From contig JBOFQB010000038.1 in assembly GCA_051660685.1 (NCBI GenBank), positions 1 to 43,204 on the forward strand: a stretch of 43,204 nucleotides of DNA, read 5' to 3'. Origin of the DNA: JAVBSX01 sp051660685 (lineage in GTDB: Bacteria > Planctomycetota > Planctomycetia > Pirellulales > Thermoguttaceae). Every line of letters begins with the position of its first letter. The stretch's first letter is position 1. Below the pieces are notes generated by a model that was not told the DNA's origin, did no database searches, and worked only from the letters and a program-made list of their open reading frames with translations. Made by a program: the position numbers and the translations under genes. Positions 33,169 through 43,165 of this stretch are shown here, one piece after another.

Positions 33169-35598
33169 ATGATAAACATGACAAAGCTGAAAGAGCATTC
33201 CGCGCTGTATTTTATTTGTTTTTACAGTTTCATCTATTTCTGTGTCAACAGTTGTTTGACTGCAACATTTGGGGGAGACTCCGCTTTTCAAGGAGTTCCG
33301 TTTACAAGTGTCCATTTTGAGGACCGGTTCTGGTCCCCGCGATTGAAAACCAATCGTGAGATTTCGGTTCCTCACAATTACAAATGGTGTGAGGAAACAG
33401 GTCGGTTCAGCAATTTTGCAAAAGCGGGACGATTACAAAACGGAAAATTTCAGGGCATTTTTTTCAATGATTCCGACGTCTACAAGTTGTTGGAAGGAAT
33501 TGCGTACACTCTTGCCGATCATCCGTCTGAAGAGTTGAAAAAACAGGCGGATTTGGTGATTGACTGGATTGGTGCTGCTCAGGAAACCAACGGATATTTG
33601 AATTCGTATTACACACTTGTTGAACCTGATAAAAAATGGTCCGACACTCATGTTAAACATGAATTGTATTGTGCAGGACATTTGACAGAAGCAGCGGTTG
33701 CGTATTATCAGGCAACTGGGGATCGAAAACTGCTCGACATTGCGGAAAAGTTTCTTGCGCATATAGGAGAAGTATTTGGTCGAGAACCGGGCAAAAAAGT
33801 TGAAGTTCCCGGACATGAAGAGATTGAATTGGCTCTCGTCAAGTTGTATCACTTGAGTAAAGAACAGAAGTATTTGGATTTGGCGAAGTTTTTTATTGAT
33901 GTTCGCGGAGATGCAAGTGTCCGAACAGATCAATTGCAGGGACCCTATTCTCAAGATCACAAACCGGTTCGAGAACAGGATGAGATCATGGGACATGCTG
34001 TTCGAGCAATGTATTTGTATGCGGGTGTTGCTGATATAGCAGCATTGACGGGAGATGCGACGTTAGTCAAAACAATGAACATTCTTTGGAATGATGTTGT
34101 GAATCGCAAAATGTACATAACGGGGGGGATTGGGGCGAGACGGGAAGGAGAAGCGTTTGGAGAAGCGTTTGAACTTCCGAATAGTGTTGCGTATTGTGAA
34201 ACATGTGCCGCAATTGGGTTGGTTCTTTGGGCAAACCGCTTGAATCAGTTACATGGAGATGCCCAATATGCCCATATCCTCGAACGTGCCCTCTATAATG
34301 GTGTTCTTTCAGGAATCGGAATGGACGGAAAAAGTTTCTTCTATGTGAATCCGCTTGCAAGTGAGGGGGGACATCATCGTCAACCGTTCTTCGATTGTGC
34401 CTGTTGTCCAACGAATGTAATCCGTTTTGTTCCGTCCTTGCCCGGTTATCAATATGCAATGGACTCTCAGGGATTGATTATTAACCAATATGTTGCGGGA
34501 AATGCGATCATCGATCATCCTGAAAAAGGGCGAATTCATGTCAAAATGAACACTGATTATCCTTGGAGCGGGCTGTTTCAGTTTGAACTGACTTTTGAAC
34601 AGGAGCAAAAGGAACCTTTTGTCCTAAAATATAGAGTTCCCGATTGGACAGACGGTAATTTTCGGTTCAAGAAAGACAAGGGTTATATCACGTTGCAGTC
34701 AAACGACCCGCACAAAATGTCAGGATCGGTCGTTTTACCTGTTGAAATCGAGCGAATTGTTGCTAATCCCCGCGTTGTTGCGGATCGTGGTCGCGTTGCA
34801 ATTCAACGAGGACCGCTTGTTTACTGTTTTGAACAGTGTGATAATGAAGTGCCGATTAACGAAATTGTTCTTGCGAAAGAACCGCAATTTCGGTATGAAT
34901 TCAAGCCCGAATTATTGGGCGGAATGGGGGTCATCTCATGTAACAACGTAGATGGTCGGAAATTGACCGCGATTCCGTATTATGCTTGGGATCATCGAGA
35001 ACCGGGGAAAATGAGTGTTTGGGTTCGACAGGAAGGACTTCCTCGACGTCCTGACCGGGGTGATTCGAACTGGAATGAGAGCAATTGGACGAATTCAGAG
35101 ACCGGGGAGCCGGTTTTGTATCAAGAATTGACCCCGAACATGTTCCTGAAAGAGCCGGAACAACTTTCTCTTATGGAACAGGCGATTCCAGATGCTTCTT
35201 ACTGTTGGGGGTCGGATTCGATTGAGGGGTTGAATGATGAGATACAACCGCAACATTCCAACGATCAGGGGATTCCCCGCACAACATTTTGGCCGCATAA
35301 AGGGACTCGGGAATGGACGCAATACACGTTTGATCGTCCGATTGAAATTTCTCAGTGTTCGGTCTATTGGTTTGACGATGAACCGATTGGAGGAGGTTGC
35401 CGAATTCCGCGAACTTGGAATTTGCAATATAAAGTTGGCGATGATTGGATCGCGGTTGAGAGTGAATCGGACTTTGGAACGGAAAAAGACAAATGGAACA
35501 CGATTCGATTCAAGCCGGTTCAATCGAGTGAATTTCGGTTGAGCTTGAAATTACAGCGCGGTTTTTCGGGCGGAATTCTCGGTTGGAATCTGGAATAG
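33169..35598 (+). CDS. GH127-family glycoside hydrolase (beta-L-arabinofuranosidase-like), exported
   Basis: The protein has 809 residues. A hydrophobic segment (ALYFICFYSFIYFCVNSCLTA) after a short basic start is a probable signal peptide. The (alpha/alpha)6 barrel begins at VHFEDRFWSPRL. The zinc-thiolate site of the family is visible: Glu344 and Cys346 in CETCA, with Cys412 and Cys413 in CACCPTN; the first of the last two matches the catalytic Cys in characterised members. Other family marks are QETNGYLNSYYT and YITGGIGARREGEAFGEAF. The C-terminus has an extra beta-rich region (from about 690, TFWPHKGTREWTQYTFDRPI) like a carbohydrate-binding module. The expected action is release of L-arabinofuranose or a related sugar from plant or algal glycans; the family is broader than that. 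It heads a closely spaced row of genes on this strand. Confidence 0.88.
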   Translation: MINMTKLKEHSALYFICFYSFIYFCVNSCLTATFGGDSAFQGVPFTSVHFEDRFWSPRLKTNREISVPHNYKWCEETGRFSNFAKAGRLQNGKFQGIFFNDSDVYKLLEGIAYTLADHPSEELKKQADLVIDWIGAAQETNGYLNSYYTLVEPDKKWSDTHVKHELYCAGHLTEAAVAYYQATGDRKLLDIAEKFLAHIGEVFGREPGKKVEVPGHEEIELALVKLYHLSKEQKYLDLAKFFIDVRGDASVRTDQLQGPYSQDHKPVREQDEIMGHAVRAMYLYAGVADIAALTGDATLVKTMNILWNDVVNRKMYITGGIGARREGEAFGEAFELPNSVAYCETCAAIGLVLWANRLNQLHGDAQYAHILERALYNGVLSGIGMDGKSFFYVNPLASEGGHHRQPFFDCACCPTNVIRFVPSLPGYQYAMDSQGLIINQYVAGNAIIDHPEKGRIHVKMNTDYPWSGLFQFELTFEQEQKEPFVLKYRVPDWTDGNFRFKKDKGYITLQSNDPHKMSGSVVLPVEIERIVANPRVVADRGRVAIQRGPLVYCFEQCDNEVPINEIVLAKEPQFRYEFKPELLGGMGVISCNNVDGRKLTAIPYYAWDHREPGKMSVWVRQEGLPRRPDRGDSNWNESNWTNSETGEPVLYQELTPNMFLKEPEQLSLMEQAIPDASYCWGSDSIEGLNDEIQPQHSNDQGIPRTTFWPHKGTREWTQYTFDRPIEISQCSVYWFDDEPIGGGCRIPRTWNLQYKVGDDWIAVESESDFGTEKDKWNTIRFKPVQSSEFRLSLKLQRGFSGGILGWNLE

Positions 35599-35656
35599 AC
35601 GGATTCGAATCAGCAACGGACAAATCAACGTAGAAAAAGCGAGAAGGGTTGAAATC

Positions 35657-36082
35657 ATGAACAGGCCTGATTCGGATCGTTGGAAATTACGGTTTGCCCA
35701 TTTTAAGAAAGCACTTGCCCGATTGAGCGAAGTGGTTGAGGAAGAGGATGTTGAAAAACTCAAACCGCTTGAACAGGAAGGGGTTATACAGCGGTTTGAG
35801 TTCACGTTTGAATTGGCTTGGAAAACCTTATGTGACTATTTGGATGATAATGGGGTTGTCTTGACGGAAAGAACACCTCGTCTCGTCCTGAAAACGGCGT
35901 ATGCAACCGGAATCCTTGCAGACGGTCAGGTGTTTGTTGACATGTTGTTGAGCCGAAATCAAATTGCGCATACTTACGATTTTGACAGGTTTTCCTTGTT
36001 GATTCGGGACATCAAGAACAGGTATTATGCGTCCTTGAAACAGTTGGGCGTTTTTTTTGAGGAGAAATTGCTTGATGAATGA
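35657..36082 (+). CDS. hepT: HEPN toxin of the HepT/HI0074 family
   Basis: The protein has 141 residues, all-alpha. GAAGGG precedes the ATG. The HEPN active site RNQIAHTY (Arg-x4-His-x-Tyr, near residue 109) matches the Rx4HxY motif of HepT; in the family the toxin is an RNase or RNA-binding inhibitor and the Tyr is adenylylated by the MntA antitoxin. The middle phrase VIQRFEFTFELAWKTLCDYL is typical of the HI0074 subfamily, annotated as nucleotidyltransferase substrate-binding. It overlaps the next gene by 8 bases, as expected for a toxin-antitoxin pair. The upstream GH127 stop is 58 bases away. Confidence 0.9.
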   Translation: MNRPDSDRWKLRFAHFKKALARLSEVVEEEDVEKLKPLEQEGVIQRFEFTFELAWKTLCDYLDDNGVVLTERTPRLVLKTAYATGILADGQVFVDMLLSRNQIAHTYDFDRFSLLIRDIKNRYYASLKQLGVFFEEKLLDE

Positions 36083-36398
36083 ACGGGCAATCGGTTTATC
36101 GTCAGAACAATTGGAGATGATTGTGAGGAAGTGCGCCGAGATTGCGTCGATTCGTCAGGTTCAATTGTTCGGTTCAAGAGCAACGGGGAAATTTCGACCC
36201 AACTCCGACATCGACCTTGCGATTTCAGGTTTGGCCGATGTAAACCTGCTTGAACAGGTTAAGCAGGATTTGGACGAATTACCTTTGCCGTTTCAATTCG
36301 ATGTTGTTTCAACCGAATTGATTCAATCTCCTGAATTGTTACAACGAATTAACAGTGAGTCCGTCACTCTCTACATCAATTCATGTTGGGAGAAATAA
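36075..36398 (+). CDS. mntA: MntA-type nucleotidyltransferase antitoxin
   Basis: The protein has 107 residues from ATG 36075, which follows a GAGGAG site by 10 bases and overlaps the hepT stop. The minimal nucleotidyltransferase motif GSRATGKFRPNSDIDLA (near residue 36) supplies the GS and paired Asp residues that bind ATP-Mg. In characterised pairs this enzyme transfers AMP to the Tyr of the HEPN toxin and neutralises it. No DNA-binding domain is seen. Confidence 0.9.
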   Translation: MNERAIGLSSEQLEMIVRKCAEIASIRQVQLFGSRATGKFRPNSDIDLAISGLADVNLLEQVKQDLDELPLPFQFDVVSTELIQSPELLQRINSESVTLYINSCWEK

Positions 36399-36483
36399 GA
36401 ATTTTATGCAAAAATAAGAATCGTATCCAAAAAGAAAAATTTTGTACAGAAAAAGAATCATTAACAGAAAGGAAGACAGCTCA

Positions 36484-37527
36484 ATGACAGACAGGATGAA
36501 GACGATTGCGGTTATGACCCCGAATAAGGTGGAGATTATTGAGGTTGCAAAGCCCAAACCGGGTCCCTATCAAGCATTAGTTCGGACGAAAATAGCAGCT
36601 CTATGCAATGCAACAGATCGAAAGTTGATTGCCGGACATTTTCCCGGGGTTGAAAAATACCCCCTTGTTCTCGGACATGAAGGGGTCGGTATTGTCGAAG
36701 AAGTCGGCGAAAAAGTGCGAACCTTCAAAATAGGGGATCACGCAATTGGCGGAATGTTGGGGGATTTCGGCGATCCCGCGATTCATTGCGGTTGGGGCGG
36801 GTTTTGTGAATATGTTCTTGTCAACGACCATGATGCAATGATTGCAGATGGAATCGCTGATGAAGCACACGGTTGGTTTGAAGCAGCGGAAATACAACGA
36901 CCTGTTGAAAAACATATTCCCTTTGAAGAAGCAGCCCTGCTGTGTACTTGGAGAGAGGTTTTGGCCGGATTCGGCGATTTTCACCTGACAAGCGACGACG
37001 AAATCCTTATCTTTGGAGCTGGTCCTGTCGGTCTCAGTTTCGTTAAATTTGCCCGACTGCTCGGAATGAAATGGATCGGTGTTGTTGAGCCGAATGTCGG
37101 ACGACATGCGAAAATACTCGAACTGGGAGCCGATCAGGTTTTTACCCCCGATCATGTCGTTGCGGAACTGCTCAAAAGCGGAAAAAAACTCGACGCCGTT
37201 ATTGATGCAGTCGGTAATGCCCAAATCGTCAACCATGTCCTCCCCCTTTTGCGATTAGGAGGGTCCATTTGTATATACGGCGTGCTTTCTGAAGACGTGA
37301 TTCCGCTTAATAAGGGGCTTGGACCTTACAATTTCAACCTTTTTGTACATCAATGGCCGACACGGCGCAGAGAGAAAGAATCCCAAGAACAGCTTTGTAC
37401 TTGGATTAAGGAAGGAAAATTGCGGGCGGACGAATTTGTGACCCATACATTCCCCTTTGAGGAGATCAATCAGGCCCTTGAAGCCGGAAAAACCGGGACC
37501 GTCATTAAATGCCTTTTGCGGTATTAA
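36484..37527 (+). CDS. Zinc-dependent medium-chain alcohol/polyol dehydrogenase
   Basis: The protein has 347 residues from ATG 36484, preceded by AAGGAAG; the frame open to 36442 lacks such a site. The catalytic zinc ligands are visible as Cys in ALCNATDRK (near 40) and the GHE motif in LGHEGVGIVEEVG (near 66). The NAD(P) site is FGAGPVGLSFVKFARLLG (near 178-195). The four-Cys structural zinc lobe is absent; a GDFGDPAIHCGWGGF stretch replaces it, as in some sugar/polyol dehydrogenases. The substrate is not identified; proximity to the GH127 enzyme suggests sugar metabolism. Confidence 0.85.
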   Translation: MTDRMKTIAVMTPNKVEIIEVAKPKPGPYQALVRTKIAALCNATDRKLIAGHFPGVEKYPLVLGHEGVGIVEEVGEKVRTFKIGDHAIGGMLGDFGDPAIHCGWGGFCEYVLVNDHDAMIADGIADEAHGWFEAAEIQRPVEKHIPFEEAALLCTWREVLAGFGDFHLTSDDEILIFGAGPVGLSFVKFARLLGMKWIGVVEPNVGRHAKILELGADQVFTPDHVVAELLKSGKKLDAVIDAVGNAQIVNHVLPLLRLGGSICIYGVLSEDVIPLNKGLGPYNFNLFVHQWPTRRREKESQEQLCTWIKEGKLRADEFVTHTFPFEEINQALEAGKTGTVIKCLLRY

Positions 37528-37582
37528 AACTGAAAATTCCCTGTTCCCCGATTACCTGCACTCAACTTGCTCCACTCGTTCC

Positions 37583-40500
37583 ATGTCAACTTTCAAAACG
37601 GTCTGTCCTCATTGTTCTCACGCTTATGAGCTTGATGCTGCACTGTTGGGGAAAAAGGGAAAGTGCAGCAAATGTCGGGAACGCTTTATGTTGAATCCCT
37701 CGCAGGAAGAAAGTCGAACAACAAATGACAGTCGGACAACAAGTGACAGCCAAACAGATGACAGTCAAGCAAGTGCGGGTCAAGCAAATGACCGTCCGAC
37801 GAAATCGAGTCAACCCCCGCCCAATGATGTAACGAGCTCCTACGTTGTTTCGGAAAAAGTTCCCAAAGTTCCAACCTCTGAATACTGGGTTCCCGGCGAT
37901 TTGGTGCTTGGGATGTATGAGGTGCGTGAACTTGCGCCCGGGGTTTTGTCGGCCCAAGGGGGAGCCGGAATCGTTCAACGGGTGTATCATCGAGAATGGG
38001 ACATGGACCTTGCGGTTAAAAGTCCGAAACAAGGGGTCTTGCAAAGTGAAGCGGGAATTGCTCATTATGAACGGGAATGTCAAACTTGGGTTGAGTTGGG
38101 GCTGCATCCCAACATCGTCACTTGTTATTTGATTCGACGAATTGACAACATTCCCCGGATTTTTGCTGAATTTGTGCCGGACGGGAGTTTGCGGGATTGG
38201 ATGGTAGATGGTCGTCTGTATGAAGGAGGTTCCCAACGAACACTGATTCGTATTCTTGATGTCGCAATTCAATTTGCGTGGGGTCTGGATTACGCACATC
38301 GTCAGAATTTGCTTCATTTGGACATAAAACCGGCCAATGTGATGATGTCGGCAGGAATCCCGAAAGTCGCGGACTTTGGTCTTGCGCAAGCGATTCCCCG
38401 GCGTAATCGGCGTGATAACGCAGAATCGGGAAAAGACGGTTCAGCAGGAGCGGAATCGGGTGAAGAGACGGCAACGCAAACGCGGGGAACGTTGAAATGG
38501 GAAGGGATGACGCCCGCCTATTGTTCGCCCGAACAGTTTCAAGCGTCGGTTCATTTTCAGGCGGGGATCACGAATTCCGGTTTGAAAATGACGCGACAGT
38601 CCGACATTTGGTCTTGGGCACTTACAGTTTTTGCAATGTTTTATGGACAAGCCCCTTGTAAAAAGGGGGGACAAACAGCGGGGAAGGTTTTAGAGGTTTA
38701 TCTGAAGATGCCAACTCCCGCGAATCGACCAGCAATTCCGCCCGCTTTGGTTGACGTGCTAAAACATTGTTTTCAGGAGAATCCGCAAGACCGTCCCCGG
38801 ACTCTTTCTGAGGTTGCCAAGCAACTGGTTGGTATCTACGAAAAAGAATCAGGGGTTTCCTACAAACGTCGGGAACCGACATTGACAACTTGGACAGCGG
38901 AGAGTGTTAACAATCGCGCTCTTTCAATGCTGGATTTGAACAAACCGAAAGAGGCGGACCGACTGTTTCAGGAAGCATTAGGGATGCAACCTTGGGAACC
39001 AACAGTAACGTACAATCAGATACTGTTGAAATGGCGACGAGGGGAGTGTACTGATCTTGAGGGGGTTTTTCACTTGGAGATGTTGGTCAAAACGCGACCT
39101 CACGCCGTTTCGTATTTCGGTTTGGGTCTTTTTCAACGGGAACGGGGCAATATACCCTCTGCGCTTGATGCTTTTAATACGGCTTGGGAATTGGAACAGC
39201 GACCTGAGATTGAACGAGCCGTTTTGCCGACTGTTGCTTTACGGTCTAGGAATGTCAAATATACGGAACGGTTGATCGTTTCCCCTTTTTCATCCGGGGT
39301 CATTCCGCCTAATCTGGCTTTTTGGCATGCAACGGAAAAACGGCTTCTTTTATCGCTTGATTCAAAGGATCGTTCCAACGATTTTGTTTTGATTGACCCG
39401 AAAACAGGTCGAACCGTTATTACTTTTAAGGGGTCCTCCAAAAGTTCTCAAGCCGGACGACAGGGTGAGAGAGAGAGACAGGGTGAGGAAGGTCTATTAG
39501 ATGACCTGAATTTAGATAACCTGAGTTTATTGGGAGAACGTAATACCTTAGGTGAACGAAGTGAATCCGCTGAACGGGGTCTCTTGAGCGGGGAAGAGGT
39601 ACAAGGGGGGTTAATGTTGCAACGCAATGAACGGATTGCGTTGAGCGAGGATTTTCAATGGGAGCTTTTTTTAGGGGAGAAAGCGGGGACATTACGGGTC
39701 CAACATGCGGGCGAGCCGGGTAATCATCTGATTCTCGAACCCGCTGTTTGGGGGAATGTCAAAAAAAGCGTGACTGTTCCCTATGTTGTTTCCGAACATC
39801 ACGTTGATGAATACACGAAACTGCTTGCCGGTTCAGAACGCCCCAAAAAACAGGAGTTGCAAGTTCGGTTGAAAGAGAACAAGGTCGAGATTTTTGATGT
39901 CCGACATTCGCAAAAAACGGCGGAATTAGTTGGACATGAAGGGGAAGTGCAATCGGTTTGTATTCACAGAAGTGGACGTTGGATTGCAACGGGGGGGAAA
40001 GACGGAACCGTCCGTCTTTGGGAATTGCCAAATGGTCGTTGTCTGCGAACCCTAGAAAACGTCGGGCGTTCGGTTGACGCTCTCTCCTTTAGCGAAAGTG
40101 GAGAGTATTTACTCAGTCTTTCCGAAAAGAAACATCTGAGGATTTGGAAGATAGGGATTTTGACCCGACAGACGGAATCGTTGCGAGGACCGATTCAAGT
40201 TGCCCAGATTAGCAGCAGTGAAGAAGTAACGCGGTTGCAAAATGAAATGTCCGATTTGCAGGAATCGGTTGAAACAGCGATTGAAGAGAAAGATTTTTCG
40301 ACGGTTTTGTTTTCGATTCAACGGATGCAGCGATTGCCCGGTTGGGAGTCGGCTCGTACAAAAATTCCCTGGGAGATGCTGATCTGCAACTGTTTCCGTG
40401 AAAAACTGTCCGACGCAATCGGTTCCCCCCCACTTTCGGCTCATTCCGGTCAAGTCTCTTCGGTTGCCGTTTCGTTGGACGGACGATTGGGCATTTCGGC

Positions 40501-41563
40501 GGGGGAGGACCGGATGATCCGACTTTGGAACACGGAGACACAGCAGTGTCTGCGTGTTCTTGAAGGACATCAGGATTGGGTTCGGAGCATTGCTCTCTCG
40601 CTTGATTCGCGTTATTTACTTTCGGGCAGTTGGGACATGACCGCGAGAGTCTGGAATGTCAGTTCCGGCAAAACGGTTCTCGAATATCCCGACAAAATCC
40701 GTTCCTTGACCAAAGTTCGTCTGCATCCTTCTGCTAAAATGGCGTTGCTCGCCAATGCAAGCGGAATGGTTTTTGGTTGGAATGTTTTGGAGAATCGCGT
40801 CCTTGGACAATGGAACCTGCATAAGGGGAATGTCAACTCGCTTTCCTTCAACCGGGATGGTCGTTACTTCGTCAGTGCCGGTGATGACGCAACGATTCGA
40901 CTTTGCGAGACGAGTTCAGGTCGTCCGGTCAGGACGTGGACTCGGGGAAAAAGTCCGATCATTGCGGCTCGTTTTTCACCTGACGGGCAACGACTCTATT
41001 GGGCGAGTAAAGAGGGGATGATTGAGGTCTGGAATATACTTCAGGATTACAAGGAGCGGAGTTTTAGCGGACACCTTGCCGAACTGTTGAGTATGGAACC
41101 TTTGATTGATGGTCGATTTTTGTTAACGACCTCGAAAGACAAAACGATCAAGGTTTGGAACGTTCAGGAAGGGTTATTGGAGCAGACACTTTCGGGACAT
41201 TCGGCGGGAGTAACGGGAGTTTCGGCGAACGTCTCGGGTTTACGCCTCTTAAGTGGTTCGGACGATGGTACTCTTTGTATTTGGAATCTGTTTTGGGATT
41301 TTTTGCGACCTCAGGAGGATTGGGACCCGAATGCACGTTGTATGCTTCATGCACTTCTTTCGACATTTTGCGAGGGGCCAGATTTACGGGTTCCAGCGTT
41401 GAATCAGGGAGTGGTTGACAAATTGCGTCTGGAAATGGGTTATCGTAATTATGGTTGGATTTCGTTGGACCGGTTACGTCAAGAGGTTACGGACATATTG
41501 ACGAACTGGAGCGGCCCTATTTCGTTGGAAGCCACATCCACCTTTTCCGGACGCAAGTATTAG
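37583..41563 (+). CDS. Ser/Thr protein kinase with zinc ribbon, TPR and WD40 repeats
   Basis: The protein has 1326 residues from ATG 37583; the open frame to 37457 overlaps the preceding gene and translates its tail out of frame. Parts: an MJ0042-type zinc ribbon (CPHC...CSKC, residues 8-32); a Ser/Thr/Asp/Gln-rich linker; a protein kinase domain (about 105-425) with Lys146 (LAVKSPK), HLDIKPAN with catalytic Asp247, and DFG near 263; TPR-like helices (about 440-555); then WD40 propeller repeats to about 1240. The WD40 part includes GHEGEVQSVCIHRSGRWIAT, HSGQVSSVAVSLDGR and GSDDGTLCIWN. The HRD motif is HLD, so the usual Arg before the catalytic Asp is missing. Planctomycetes carry many such kinases; the target is unknown. 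It lies 55 bases after the dehydrogenase gene. Confidence 0.92.
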   Translation: MSTFKTVCPHCSHAYELDAALLGKKGKCSKCRERFMLNPSQEESRTTNDSRTTSDSQTDDSQASAGQANDRPTKSSQPPPNDVTSSYVVSEKVPKVPTSEYWVPGDLVLGMYEVRELAPGVLSAQGGAGIVQRVYHREWDMDLAVKSPKQGVLQSEAGIAHYERECQTWVELGLHPNIVTCYLIRRIDNIPRIFAEFVPDGSLRDWMVDGRLYEGGSQRTLIRILDVAIQFAWGLDYAHRQNLLHLDIKPANVMMSAGIPKVADFGLAQAIPRRNRRDNAESGKDGSAGAESGEETATQTRGTLKWEGMTPAYCSPEQFQASVHFQAGITNSGLKMTRQSDIWSWALTVFAMFYGQAPCKKGGQTAGKVLEVYLKMPTPANRPAIPPALVDVLKHCFQENPQDRPRTLSEVAKQLVGIYEKESGVSYKRREPTLTTWTAESVNNRALSMLDLNKPKEADRLFQEALGMQPWEPTVTYNQILLKWRRGECTDLEGVFHLEMLVKTRPHAVSYFGLGLFQRERGNIPSALDAFNTAWELEQRPEIERAVLPTVALRSRNVKYTERLIVSPFSSGVIPPNLAFWHATEKRLLLSLDSKDRSNDFVLIDPKTGRTVITFKGSSKSSQAGRQGERERQGEEGLLDDLNLDNLSLLGERNTLGERSESAERGLLSGEEVQGGLMLQRNERIALSEDFQWELFLGEKAGTLRVQHAGEPGNHLILEPAVWGNVKKSVTVPYVVSEHHVDEYTKLLAGSERPKKQELQVRLKENKVEIFDVRHSQKTAELVGHEGEVQSVCIHRSGRWIATGGKDGTVRLWELPNGRCLRTLENVGRSVDALSFSESGEYLLSLSEKKHLRIWKIGILTRQTESLRGPIQVAQISSSEEVTRLQNEMSDLQESVETAIEEKDFSTVLFSIQRMQRLPGWESARTKIPWEMLICNCFREKLSDAIGSPPLSAHSGQVSSVAVSLDGRLGISAGEDRMIRLWNTETQQCLRVLEGHQDWVRSIALSLDSRYLLSGSWDMTARVWNVSSGKTVLEYPDKIRSLTKVRLHPSAKMALLANASGMVFGWNVLENRVLGQWNLHKGNVNSLSFNRDGRYFVSAGDDATIRLCETSSGRPVRTWTRGKSPIIAARFSPDGQRLYWASKEGMIEVWNILQDYKERSFSGHLAELLSMEPLIDGRFLLTTSKDKTIKVWNVQEGLLEQTLSGHSAGVTGVSANVSGLRLLSGSDDGTLCIWNLFWDFLRPQEDWDPNARCMLHALLSTFCEGPDLRVPALNQGVVDKLRLEMGYRNYGWISLDRLRQEVTDILTNWSGPISLEATSTFSGRKY

Positions 41564-41676
41564 AGGTTGTTATTGTCCCTTATTGAGCGCATTTCAAAAC
41601 TTGGTATACACAATTCACGCCTTTTTGACCCCTGAAATTTTTTTTGACCTTTGCAATTCAAGGACTGCGTCTCTTA

Positions 41677-41775
41677 ACTGCGTAGCAGTGACATTATTGT
41701 AGCCCGGGGTGAAGCGCAGCGCAACCCCGGGTTAGGTGTGGTACAAAAAAGAAGCTGCGTAGCTGCGACATAATA
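41677..41775. repeat. GC-rich palindromic repeats after the kinase gene
   Basis: ACTGCGTAGCAGT at 41677-41689 and AGCCCGGGGT...AACCCCGGGTT at 41701-41732, then AGCTGCGTAGCTGCG near 41753-41767. The middle unit, with GAAGCGCAGCG in its loop, resembles the hairpin at 8330-8373. The rest of the gap 41564-41850 holds no gene I can support. Confidence 0.7.
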
Positions 41776-41850
41776 AAAAACACACGCCAATATCTGGTGT
41801 TGTGAGAGGTACATGATTTTTGAAATACTCTAAGTGCGAGCAAAATGTTG

Positions 41851-43026
41851 TTATGCCGCTTTACAAATATTCAGAGATTCATCTTGTTGATTATTCTCTT
41901 CGCGTAATTGTACAATTTCTTCACACAGTTGCATCACGAGGTCCGACAACTGCACTACTTCGTTCTTTTGGGCGGCGATTATTCTTTTGGGGTTTCCTCC
42001 AAATCGCATCTTGATATATTTTTCAAAAAAGTTGGTGATAGGACCCAAAAAATAGGTTTTCATCATTCGCCCGCGAACACGCCAAGTCATTTCAGGACTC
42101 TGCACTAAATCTAGGAAAAAACTTCGTTTTCTCTGCGAAATCTCTGTGGTATGATAGAGAAATTCCTTATCACCATCATCAATCGCGGCACGAATTTTGT
42201 CAATCACAACTTGTTGCGATACGGATAAGGGTATTCTCGTCAAACCATACAATACATTGAGTTTAAACTTCCTAAACTCGTTTTCGTAATGGTGAAACGA
42301 TTCTGCCGACTGAAGCATATTGTAAACATACTCGGTGACATGAATCATATCTAATCGCTCCTTGCCATATCTTTGCATGATGGAGCCTGCCCGTTGTCGG
42401 TAATAATACAGATATTCAGGCAATACAGAAATTTTTCTGGATTTCACGACAGCATGCCAGAAAAAGGCATTGTCTTCATGTATGAGTCCAACAGGGAATA
42501 CTATATTATTTTGAAACAAAAAATCACTTCTCCAGAGTTTTGTCCAGACGGAGACGTATCCTGTTTGGAGAAGGTCTTTTTTTTGTGCAACCGATTCATA
42601 GTACGTCGCCGTGTATTTTGATTCTCCCTCCCAATGTTTTTTTGTGGTATCATGATACACATAATGATTAAATATTACGCTATCGACTTGTGATTGTTCG
42701 GCTCGCCAAAACAACTTGCAACAGGCGTCAATGTCAATCCAATCATCGGAATCAACAAACTGAGTGTACTTGCCTCTAATGCGTGGATAGGCGGCATTAC
42801 GCGCCGAGGACACGCCGCCACTAGGTTTATCTATAATTTCAATTCGGGTATCCTGATCGGCATATTCCTGCAAAATAGCCCTCGAACCGTCGGTTGAACC
42901 ATCATTGACGCAGATGATCTGAATGTCACGCAGCGTTTGATTGATGACGGAATCGAGACATTGCCGCAGATACGGTTTGACGTTGTAAACGGGAATAACG
43001 ATACTGATCTTCGGTGGGGTTGTCAT
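41851..43026 (-). CDS. Family 2 glycosyltransferase with C-terminal coiled coil
   Basis: The protein has 391 residues; AGGAAAGG lies upstream of the ATG. The GT-A fold is shown by ISIVIPVYNVKPYLRQCLDS at the N-terminus, CVNDGSTDGS, GGVSSARNAA and the metal-binding FVDSDDWID (near 90-98). LIHEDNAFFW near 181 fits the catalytic base region. The last 50 residues (VVQLSDLVMQLCEEIVQLREEN) form a likely coiled coil, common in capsular and cell-surface glycan transferases of this type. It transfers a nucleotide-sugar residue to a surface glycan; specificity is unknown. Confidence 0.9.
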   Translation of the reverse strand: MTTPPKISIVIPVYNVKPYLRQCLDSVINQTLRDIQIICVNDGSTDGSRAILQEYADQDTRIEIIDKPSGGVSSARNAAYPRIRGKYTQFVDSDDWIDIDACCKLFWRAEQSQVDSVIFNHYVYHDTTKKHWEGESKYTATYYESVAQKKDLLQTGYVSVWTKLWRSDFLFQNNIVFPVGLIHEDNAFFWHAVVKSRKISVLPEYLYYYRQRAGSIMQRYGKERLDMIHVTEYVYNMLQSAESFHHYENEFRKFKLNVLYGLTRIPLSVSQQVVIDKIRAAIDDGDKEFLYHTTEISQRKRSFFLDLVQSPEMTWRVRGRMMKTYFLGPITNFFEKYIKMRFGGNPKRIIAAQKNEVVQLSDLVMQLCEEIVQLREENNQQDESLNICKAA

Positions 43027-43165
43027 TACGGAATCCTTTCCTGCTATTGATATGTTATCGCGTTTCCTAGAGCCAGTTTCATAACTATTTTGGCTTTAAG
43101 CAGATTGATATTGCGTCAATCGCAGTGTTTTGGTAATCATACTGCTCTTCAGGGAGGAGTATTTT

